A stretch of DNA of 64,000 nt. Origin: Flavobacterium zhairuonense (GTDB lineage Bacteria > Bacteroidota > Bacteroidia > Flavobacteriales > Flavobacteriaceae). A model generated the notes under the pieces. That model was not told where the DNA came from, did no database searches, and saw only the letters and a list, made by a program, of their open reading frames with translations. The DNA is taken from assembly GCF_004352915.1 (NCBI RefSeq), contig NZ_SJSY01000070.1:215886-279885 (forward strand), read 5' to 3'. This document shows positions 54,998-62,160 of this stretch, piece after piece. The position numbers and the translations under genes were made by a program. Every line of letters begins with the position of its first letter. Positions within the stretch are counted from its first letter, which is position 1.

Positions 54998-55692
54998 TTC
55001 CGCCAACTTATTATAAAAACGGAAGCTTTTCTATAGTTGAAGTTCAAAGTCCAAATGCCAAAGTCCAAAGTACAACTGAAACTTTAAAAACGGATGAAAA
55101 AGTCAATGTCAATCAAAATGACAATGGCAATGCTGTACCTGTAAATACTACAAATACAACTCAAGTTTCTCCTGAACCTCAAAAAGTTCAAACTCCAGAA
55201 ACACCAAGAGCTGACCTGAGTGGTCCTCAAAAAGTTTCTGCTTTTTCTCTTGCCAGCATCCGCAAGAAAAAGGAATTAGAACAAAGCAGCAAATCGTATG
55301 TCAAGCCTACTTCTGTATTGCCTACGGAAGAGTTTAACGAGACTGATATGCGCCTTCATTGGAACAAATATGCGGAGCGTTTAGGGCAAAAAGGTTTGAA
55401 GATCATGGAATCTATTCTGTTGATCAATGACCCGGTTTTAGAAGGAACGAGAATCACTTATGAACTTCCAAACGAGGGTTCAAAATTGGAATTTGAAAGC
55501 CAGATGAATGCCTTATTAGGACATTTAAAAGGTCATTTGCACAATCATGACATTACCATTGAAGTAATTGTTAATGAAGAGGCACAAACTAAACGAACTT
55601 ATAACAATCAGGATCGATACAATCGTTTTGTAGAAATCAACCCAAATATTGAGCTCTTGCGCTCAACATTTGGATTGGATTTAAAAGATTAA
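54982..55692 (+). CDS. dnaX: DnaX tau C-terminal extension, reached by -1 shift from 53912 frame
   Basis: This 236-codon stretch has no stop and no suitable start of its own; after a -1 shift at 54976-54982 it fuses to residue 357 and gives tau of about 593 aa. The linker (about 110 residues) is rich in Thr, Gln, Asn and Pro (VQSPNAKVQSTTETLKT; NTTNTTQVSPEPQKVQ), then FSLASIRKKKELE and a folded tail (MRLHWNKYAERLGQKGLKIM to INPNIELLRSTFGLDL), the usual tau tail in Bacteroidota, which should contact the polymerase and helicase. Its conservation shows the -1 frame is translated, or was until recently. Confidence 0.88.
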   Translation, partial: VEQFIIPPTYYKNGSFSIVEVQSPNAKVQSTTETLKTDEKVNVNQNDNGNAVPVNTTNTTQVSPEPQKVQTPETPRADLSGPQKVSAFSLASIRKKKELEQSSKSYVKPTSVLPTEEFNETDMRLHWNKYAERLGQKGLKIMESILLINDPVLEGTRITYELPNEGSKLEFESQMNALLGHLKGHLHNHDITIEVIVNEEAQTKRTYNNQDRYNRFVEINPNIELLRSTFGLDLKD

Positions 55693-55706
55693 TATTTTCC
55701 TACAGC

Positions 55707-55792
55707 CACGACTCAAGCGATAGCAAACAGGCGAAGCAATTCACGAATTAGATTATTTATTTCAACAAGTCACTATTGCTCGAATCGTCAAA
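55707..55792. repeat. Imperfect inverted repeat after dnaX
   Basis: cacgactcaagcgatagc (55707-55724) pairs imperfectly with the gctattgctcgaatcgt-like region near 55771-55788. It fills the gap between converging dnaX and the oxidoreductase gene and may act as a terminator. Confidence 0.45.
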
Positions 55793-55795
55793 AAA

Positions 55796-56374
55796 TTATC
55801 GATTAGCAAGTCCGAAATTATAGACTTTTTCAAGCCATTTTTTTCTTTTATTTTCATCTGAACCTTTAATAATTCCGATGTAGCTGACTTTTACGGGCTT
55901 TATTCCGCAGAATTGCAAGGTTGATTTTTTTAATTGATTTACACTTGGTCTTCCAAAAGATAATCGGTAAAACCAGCCTGGCTGATCTAAAGTTGTAATA
56001 ATATGAGCTGTTTTGCCTTTCAATAGTTTATCCCACCAAACTGAGTTTTCTCTGTATTGGAAAGCCATTCCTGGCAAAAATAAACGATCGATAAATCCTT
56101 TTGTAATCGCAGGAAGTCCGCCCCACCAAACAGGATGAATCCAAACCAAGTGATCGGCTCTTTTGATTTTCTCCCAAGATTCAAGTAAATCAGGTTCCAA
56201 TTCAGTTCGTTTTTGGTAACCAAACTGCAAATTCGGATTGAATTTTAAATCTGCAATTGTAATGGTTTCTACCTTAGCGCCAGAAGCAATTGCACCATTT
56301 TTATACGATTCTGCAATTCCAAAATTAAAACTCTCCGCGTTTGGATGACCGTTTATAATCAGTATTTTTTTCAT
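55796..56374 (-). CDS. NAD(P)H-dependent oxidoreductase (flavodoxin-like fold)
   Basis: 192 aa from ATG 56374; an upstream in-frame ATG at 56446 would place 24 residues before the first strand and overlaps repeat DNA. Flavodoxin_2-type landmarks: MKKILIINGHPNAESFNFG FMN loop, then HLVWIHPVWWGGLPAITKGF and DRLFLPGMAFQY with the ITTLDQPGWFYR segment. This matches KefF/YwrO/NQO1-like quinone reductases. It is the distal gene of a minus-strand group with the Crp/Fnr regulator upstream, separated from it by a repeat. Confidence 0.9.
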   Translation of the reverse strand: MKKILIINGHPNAESFNFGIAESYKNGAIASGAKVETITIADLKFNPNLQFGYQKRTELEPDLLESWEKIKRADHLVWIHPVWWGGLPAITKGFIDRLFLPGMAFQYRENSVWWDKLLKGKTAHIITTLDQPGWFYRLSFGRPSVNQLKKSTLQFCGIKPVKVSYIGIIKGSDENKRKKWLEKVYNFGLANR

Positions 56375-56455
56375 ATCTAAGTTTTTATCAAAAATACCGT
56401 TCGTGCTTTTTCTTTTACTGGACAAATGTCCTAAAAATAGATGCAAATTATTTGT

Positions 56456-56565
56456 CTCGCAGATTTAGCAGATTAGGCCGATCTAAAAACAACTTATAAA
56501 TTTTCGCAGATTTATACAATATAACAATAAAAAACAAATCTGCTTAATCTGTAAAATCTGCGTGA
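56456..56565. repeat. GCAGATT inverted repeat, copy 3 (diverged)
   Basis: ctcgcagatttagcagatta at the left and aatctgcttaatctgtaaaa then tctgcgtga at the right are imperfect reverse complements around a longer AT-rich middle that contains another tcgcagattt. It lies between the oxidoreductase and regulator genes. Confidence 0.7.
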
Positions 56566-56574
56566 AACCAAAAA

Positions 56575-57135
56575 TCAAACAACCGCTTTTCTGATTCGGC
56601 TTAAATGTCTTGGCGTAATTCCTAAATAAGAAGCCAAATATTGAAGCGGGATTAGCTGTATGTATTTTTGTTGATTCTGATACAATTCTTCGTAGCGCTG
56701 AGCACCAGATAATTTTTGAAAAGAAACCATTCTTTTATGCAAATTAACAAACTCTAATTCGGTTAATTTTCTTCCGATTTCCTGCCAGTTAAAACCAGAT
56801 TGATATAATTTTTCTAAAGCTTTGCGATCTAAAATCTGCAGTTCGGTTTCGGCAAGAGCCTGAATATTTTCTTCTGCTTTTTCTTGCGTAATAAAACTGG
56901 CAAACGATGCCATAAATTCATTTTCAAAAGCAAAACAATTCGTTATTTCGTCTCCCTTATGATTTACAAAAAACGACCTCAGAATACCTTTTTTGATGAA
57001 AACAACTTCATTGCAAACTTGATTTTCAGTCAATAAAAGTTCGCCTTTTTTAAGCGTTCGAAATGTAATTAGGCTATCTAAAAGTTCTAATTCTTCTGAA
57101 GAAAAATCTTGAATGGACTGAAAAACGGTTTTCAT
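56575..57135 (-). CDS. Crp/Fnr family transcriptional regulator
   Basis: 186 aa. The N-terminal cyclic-nucleotide-binding-like barrel (about 5-115: LLTENQVCNEVVFIKKGILR, FFVNHKGDEITNCF) is followed by a dimerisation helix and a short HTH domain with LQYLASYLGITPRHLSRIRK. There is no Cys cluster for an iron-sulfur site and the cAMP-binding residues are not obvious. It starts 3 bases after the TMEM175-like gene stop, so the two are cotranscribed. It may control this region and the nearby oxidoreductase, but no operator was found. Confidence 0.9.
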   Translation of the reverse strand: MKTVFQSIQDFSSEELELLDSLITFRTLKKGELLLTENQVCNEVVFIKKGILRSFFVNHKGDEITNCFAFENEFMASFASFITQEKAEENIQALAETELQILDRKALEKLYQSGFNWQEIGRKLTELEFVNLHKRMVSFQKLSGAQRYEELYQNQQKYIQLIPLQYLASYLGITPRHLSRIRKAVV

Positions 57136-57138
57136 GAA

Positions 57139-57720
57139 TTAGTCGTTAGAATTAAAAACGCGTTCAATTCTTTTATCTGGAATAAGCCACAACAATGCCA
57201 CAATAAAATAGGCAGCACCAGAAATCCACTCGTTGTAAAACGAAGCAACAATTCCGATGATATATAAAACCGCCGAAGCTTTTCCTTTTAAATCTTTGCC
57301 GAGCGCTTTTCTCAAAGGAGAATCATCACCTTCATTACACATAATTACATATTGCAAAATCACGTAGGCAATTGCGCATAAAAGCAAAATAATTCCGTAA
57401 AACGCCATTGATGCTTTCTCAAAATTATGTTCTCCCATCCAACCTGTCGAAACTGGAATCAATGAGAGCCAAAACAACAAATGCAGATTGCTCCAAAGCA
57501 CTTTTCCGTTTACTTTAGACAGACCATGAAGCAAGTAATGATGATTATTCCAATAGATTCCAACATAAATAAAACTCAAAATATAGCTCAAAAATTTAGG
57601 AATAAGCGGTTTTAAATCGGCAAACTCATGACCTTCTGGAACTTTTATTTCCAAAATCATGATTGTTATAATAATTGCCAAAACACCATCACTAAAGGCT
57701 TCAAGTCTAGTTTTATTCAT
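57139..57720 (-). CDS. TMEM175-family potassium channel-like protein (DUF1211)
   Basis: 193 aa, six membrane helices. The family signature is RLEAFSDGVLAIIITIMILE in helix 1 (the R-x-x-x-F-S-D motif), with IYWNNHHYLLHG and WSNLHLLFWLSLIPVSTGW later. Bacterial TMEM175 proteins form tetrameric potassium-permeable channels. Pore residues are the conserved helix-1 Ile and Leu residues. The 3-base gap to the downstream Crp/Fnr gene means cotranscription. Confidence 0.9.
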   Translation of the reverse strand: MNKTRLEAFSDGVLAIIITIMILEIKVPEGHEFADLKPLIPKFLSYILSFIYVGIYWNNHHYLLHGLSKVNGKVLWSNLHLLFWLSLIPVSTGWMGEHNFEKASMAFYGIILLLCAIAYVILQYVIMCNEGDDSPLRKALGKDLKGKASAVLYIIGIVASFYNEWISGAAYFIVALLWLIPDKRIERVFNSND

Positions 57721-57756
57721 TTGTTATTTATTAAAGTGCTATTTATAAAAAAAGTT

Positions 57757-57837
57757 TGCCACGACTTTCACAAATTAGCATTAATTTTTGAATCTTTTTG
57801 AAGTATTAATTCGTGCTAATTTGCGGAATTCGTGGCA
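57757..57837. repeat. CACGAATTAGC-type inverted repeat, copy 2
   Basis: tgccacgactttcacaaatt then agcattaat at the left pairs with attaattcgtgctaatttgc then ggaattcgtggca at the right. It shares words with the copy at 39610-39667. Confidence 0.75.
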
Positions 57838-57847
57838 AAAAAATAAT

Positions 57848-58744
57848 TTATATTTTACCGTAGTACATTGCTTTTACAATTCCGTCAGAAAGTCCAATTT
57901 TTGGCACATAAATCTGGCGCGCTCCACTCCATTTCATTGCATTCAAATAAATGCGAGTTGCGTGAATGATAACGTCGGCGCGGTCAGAATTCAAACCTAA
58001 TTCGGCAATTCTTTGTTCGTAGGTCAATGAATTCAGGAACGCATATTGTGAATTGATATAAATGTATGAAAGCGGTTTTTCCTGCTGTTTTCCAGACATT
58101 TTAAACAATTTATTGATGTTTCCACCAGATCCAATCAAAGTAACTTCGTCATAATCTGCAGTATTGGTTTTAATCCATTTTTCGATTTCATCCCAAACTA
58201 CGTCGCAAACCATATTATTCAACAAACGAACTGTTCCCGCTTTGAATGATCTTGAATTGATCATTTTTCCATCTGAAAAAAGAGTAAACTCTGTACTACC
58301 GCCTCCAACATCTACAAAAAGATAGGTTTCGTCTGTCTTTAATAAATGATGCAAATCTGTAGAAGCAATAATTGCTGCTTCTTTTTTGCCGTCAATAATT
58401 TCGATTTTAATATCGGCTTTCTTTTTAATCAAAGCCACAACTTCTTTGGCATTATACGCTTCACGCATTGCCGAAGTAGCAAACGCCATATAACGCTCTA
58501 CTTTATGTACTTTCATCAAAAGATTGAATGCTTTCATGGCATCAATCATTCGATCGGTATTTTCTTGTGATATTTCTCCAACGGTAAAGGCATCTTGTCC
58601 CAAACGAATTGGCACACGGACAAGCGAACTTTTATTAAATTGCGGATCTTTCCCTTCTTGTTCTACAACATTCGATATCAGAAGCCTCATGGCATTTGAA
58701 CCGATATCTATTGCTGCAAATTTTCTAATATTAATCATGCTCAC
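57848..58744 (-). CDS. ppx: Exopolyphosphatase/pppGpp phosphohydrolase family
   Basis: 298 aa. Sugar kinase/actin-like ATPase fold: AIDIGSNAMRLLISNV (phosphate 1), MAFATSAMREAYN, FVDVGGGSTEFTLFS (phosphate 2) and VTLIGSGGNINKLF. It is shorter than E. coli Ppx (about 510 aa) and lacks the C-terminal domains, as in other Bacteroidota. It degrades polyphosphate or converts pppGpp to ppGpp; the position next to ppk1 favours polyphosphate. It starts 25 bases after the ppk1 stop, or 31 from ATG 58738 (MINIRK). Confidence 0.9.
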   Translation of the reverse strand: MSMINIRKFAAIDIGSNAMRLLISNVVEQEGKDPQFNKSSLVRVPIRLGQDAFTVGEISQENTDRMIDAMKAFNLLMKVHKVERYMAFATSAMREAYNAKEVVALIKKKADIKIEIIDGKKEAAIIASTDLHHLLKTDETYLFVDVGGGSTEFTLFSDGKMINSRSFKAGTVRLLNNMVCDVVWDEIEKWIKTNTADYDEVTLIGSGGNINKLFKMSGKQQEKPLSYIYINSQYAFLNSLTYEQRIAELGLNSDRADVIIHATRIYLNAMKWSGARQIYVPKIGLSDGIVKAMYYGKI

Positions 58745-58769
58745 TTATGATTTGAAAAATTGGTTTTAA

Positions 58770-60848
58770 TTAATTTATTTTTTGTGGAACCGCTTCTGCT
58801 ACCTCAATTTTGTTTTGGTAATATTTATAGGTTTCAAATTGCGCTCTAAATGGGGCATGATGATTTCGAGGCTTATATTTGTTATCTAATTTATAGGAAT
58901 GATATCGCACTTTAACATTCCCTTTCCAAGCAATATTAAAATTATCAATCAATTCTTTTTTGATTTCGAGATCATAAATTGGGCAGGTAACTTCGACTCT
59001 TCCGTCAAGATTTCTAGTCATAAAATCGGCAGACGAAATGTAAACTTCAGTTAAACCCGCATTTCCAAAAATATAAACTCTTGAATGCTCTAAATAATTA
59101 TCTACAATACTTATTGCTTCAATATTTTCGCTCATTCCAGGAATACCAGGAATCAAAGAACAAATTCCTCGAACCTGAAGCTGGATTTTAACTCCAGCAT
59201 TACTCGCTTCATAAAGTTTATCAATCATTTTAAAATCAGACAAACTATTCATTTTTAATTTGATATGCGTTTTTCTGCCAGCAAGTGCATGCAAAATTTC
59301 GCGATCGATCAACTTAATGAACTTTGTTCTTGTGTAATGTGGCGACACAATTAAATGCTTGTATCTGTGCACTCTATAATTTATATCAAAGAATTCGAAT
59401 ATTTTTGAAGTATCTTTTAAAATCCCTTGATGGCAAGTAAAAAGCGTTACATCTGTATAAATTTTAGCTGTAGATTCATTGAAGTTTCCAGTTGAAATAA
59501 AGCCGTAACGACGTGTTTTTCCTTCTTCGATTCTTTCGATCACACAAATTTTACTGTGGACCTTCAAGCCTTTAATTCCGAAAATAAGCTCAATTCCTTC
59601 CGTTTGCATTTGCTCCGCATATGAAATATTGCTTGCTTCATCAAAGCGTGCTTGAAGTTCGATTTGAACTACAACTTTCTTTCCGTTTTTAGCAGCATTA
59701 ATCAACGAACTTATAATCTGTGAATTCTTAGCCAGACGATATAAGGTAATTTTGATGCTGGTCACTTTTGGATCTAAAGCCGCTTCACGTAAAAATTTGG
59801 TCAAATATGAAAATGATTGATAAGGCGCATGCACCAAATAATCTTTTTTGTTGATTTTCTCTAAAATACTTCCATCCAAACTCAAACCTGGAACTGGCAA
59901 AGGTTCATTTGGTTTATACAATAAATCGTAGCGCCCTAGATTTGGAAAATCCATATAATCACGGCGGTTGTGATACCTTCCACCCGGAATTATACTATCT
60001 GTTTCTACAATTTTCATTTTTTCCAAAAAGAATTGCAGCGTATCTTCTTCAATTAAATTGTCATAAATAAAGCGCACAGGCTCTCCAATTCGGCGGTCTT
60101 TTACAGAGCTAGAAATTTTTTCGAGCATACTTTTGCTTAAGTCACTGTCAATATCTAACTGCGCGTCACGAGTGATTTTGATCATGTGTGCTGAAACACT
60201 TTTATAATCAAAAATATTGAAGATGCTCTTAAGTTTATAACGAATAACATCATCGATCAATATTACATATTGCTTTTCATCTTCTGAAGGGAGGACGACA
60301 AAACGGTTGATGTTTTTTGGAATTTCGATTAAAGCATAACGAACTTCATCTGTTGCCAATTCTAAACGAACAGCCAAATAACCTAAAGTATCTTTTAAAA
60401 CTGGAAAAACCGCCAAGTCATTCAGAATGATTGTTACCAATTCTGGACTCAATTTTTGTGTAAAAAAGTCTTTTAAGAAACACTCCTGTTTTTTGGTAAT
60501 TTGGGTTTCATTTATAATAAAGATATTCTCCGCTTCTAGTTCGGCTTCAATATTTCCAAGAATACGCAAACTTTCAGATTGTTGCTGAATTACGATTTCG
60601 GTAATATCCTTAATTAATTGGTGAGCAGAAATTCCGCCTAAATACTTCTCGCCAGAAATACCCGAGAGACTTAATCTTCGAATCGCAGCATACCGAACTC
60701 TGAAAAACTCATCTAAATTGTTTGAAAAAATTCCAACAAAACGCAGTCTGTCTAAAAGTGGAACCGTGTTGTCTGCAGCTTCTTGAAGCACTCTTGCATT
60801 AAACGCTAACCAACTTTTTTCTCTATCGATATATTTCTGTTCGTACAC
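58770..60848 (-). CDS. ppk1: Polyphosphate kinase 1
   Basis: 692 aa, full length with four domains: N-terminal (FFRVRYAAIRRLSLSG), head (IELQARFDEASNISYAEQM), and two PLD-like catalytic domains. The phospho-acceptor His is in GLKVHSKICVIER, and RRYGFISTGNFNESTAKIY with YISSADFMTRNLDGRVEV complete the active site. It makes polyphosphate from ATP. ppk1 lies 5 bases downstream of the SixA-like gene and just upstream of ppx, so synthesis and breakdown of polyphosphate are encoded together. Confidence 0.97.
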   Translation of the reverse strand: MYEQKYIDREKSWLAFNARVLQEAADNTVPLLDRLRFVGIFSNNLDEFFRVRYAAIRRLSLSGISGEKYLGGISAHQLIKDITEIVIQQQSESLRILGNIEAELEAENIFIINETQITKKQECFLKDFFTQKLSPELVTIILNDLAVFPVLKDTLGYLAVRLELATDEVRYALIEIPKNINRFVVLPSEDEKQYVILIDDVIRYKLKSIFNIFDYKSVSAHMIKITRDAQLDIDSDLSKSMLEKISSSVKDRRIGEPVRFIYDNLIEEDTLQFFLEKMKIVETDSIIPGGRYHNRRDYMDFPNLGRYDLLYKPNEPLPVPGLSLDGSILEKINKKDYLVHAPYQSFSYLTKFLREAALDPKVTSIKITLYRLAKNSQIISSLINAAKNGKKVVVQIELQARFDEASNISYAEQMQTEGIELIFGIKGLKVHSKICVIERIEEGKTRRYGFISTGNFNESTAKIYTDVTLFTCHQGILKDTSKIFEFFDINYRVHRYKHLIVSPHYTRTKFIKLIDREILHALAGRKTHIKLKMNSLSDFKMIDKLYEASNAGVKIQLQVRGICSLIPGIPGMSENIEAISIVDNYLEHSRVYIFGNAGLTEVYISSADFMTRNLDGRVEVTCPIYDLEIKKELIDNFNIAWKGNVKVRYHSYKLDNKYKPRNHHAPFRAQFETYKYYQNKIEVAEAVPQKIN

Positions 60849-60853
60849 TTTAT

Positions 60854-61339
60854 TTATTTTAAATCTTTGGGGAAAATTGTTTTATGTGTCTTGCCTTTAT
60901 TGAGAGCATCCCAGCTTTCTGTATCAAATTGCAGGGAAACAAAACCTGAAGTTGGGACATTATCTATAAAAACATCCCCAAATTTATTAACAAAATTTGT
61001 AATAGCCTCGTTATGTCCAAAAAGAATAACGCTTTCTAAACTATTATCACACGATTTAATAACTTTTTCGAGTTGTTTGTCATCAAAAGTATAAAGATCG
61101 TCTTTGAAAACAATGCTTTCGAGGGGGTATGAAATATTTTGAGCAAAAATAAGAGCCGTCTCCGCAGCACGTGCAGCGGTACTACTCCATATAATATAAG
61201 TTTTCGGTAGATATTTTGAAATATTTGAAGACACTTCATGTGCATCTAAAATTCCTCTTTTCATTAAAGGTCTGTCAAAATCTTTAAGAGGCGCTTCCCA
61301 GCTTGATTTTGCGTGTCGTATTAAAATTAAGTTTTTCAT
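60854..61339 (-). CDS. SixA-like histidine phosphatase
   Basis: 161 aa from ATG 61339; a TTG at 61348 adds only three residues. Histidine phosphatase signature NLILIRHAKSSWEAPLKDFDRPLMKRG (quoted here as LILIRHAKSSW, then LKDFDRPL) with the phospho-His in IRHAKS. The second catalytic His is in VILFGHNEAITNF. SixA removes phosphate from phospho-His domains such as ArcB HPt or PtsN/PTS-Ntr proteins. It is the first gene of the ppk1-ppx operon, with ppk1 5 bases downstream. Its actual target is unknown. Confidence 0.9.
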   Translation of the reverse strand: MKNLILIRHAKSSWEAPLKDFDRPLMKRGILDAHEVSSNISKYLPKTYIIWSSTAARAAETALIFAQNISYPLESIVFKDDLYTFDDKQLEKVIKSCDNSLESVILFGHNEAITNFVNKFGDVFIDNVPTSGFVSLQFDTESWDALNKGKTHKTIFPKDLK

Positions 61340-62160
61340 AAAAGACAATATTTAAAAATACATACATAACGAGAAAACTGCTTTCTAAGTTCTAATTTAC
61401 AAAAGAAATTTTAATCATTTCCCTTTTTTTATTTCTGTTAACATTATAACAAAATTTTAACAAGAATTTGAAAGTTTCAAAGCAGTAAGATTTAAAAAAG
61501 TAAAAAATGAGATTTTTATTATTTTATGTACTTCATCTATAAAATTAGTATTTGGTCGATATTATACAATTCTTTAAAATTTTAACCAAATACCTGATTA
61601 TTAATCATTTAATCGTTATAAATAAAACTCAATATCATGAATAAATCAAAAAAAAATTAGGAAAATTTCTATTTTTTTTTGTGTTGTAAAAGTGTTTTTG
61701 AGTCAAATTTTTGTAAAAAAACAACACTTCAACGAGTTTTTAGGTTAGTTATAGATAAAAAAAACATATTACAAAAACTCTAATATAACTTTGATTTTGT
61801 TAAAATATTAAATATATCACAAAACAGAGAAACAATTTATAAGAATAAAAAGGTGTCACTTTAAAGGTCCTAAAGAGTGTCAAAATTGTAAGTTATTTTT
61901 TTGTTAGAAATGTACGATGTGATTAATAACCTATTTGTCCCAGTTAAAATAAATAGAACCGTTTTTCCATCTTCTGAGATTTTATTAAACATTAACCTAA
62001 AACCTTAAAAAAATCACTGTATTCTATTTTTTACAAGCCCCTAAATCTATTCCATAATTTTTTATTAAGAACAAGCCTTGACAATTTATAATCACTTGAA
62101 ACGGATTATAACTCAAAGAATCTCAAAAAAAATTTACTAAAGATTAAAAAAATAGAGATT
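61340..62160. other. 821-bp gene-free AT-rich region upstream of the repeat protein
   Basis: No open reading frame or RNA family was recognised. Long A and T runs dominate. One TAACTTTG box at 61786-61793 matches the -7 consensus and is 367 bases before the giant gene start; if used, the transcript has an unusually long leader. The region should also hold the SixA-ppk1-ppx promoter on the other strand. Confidence 0.45.
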
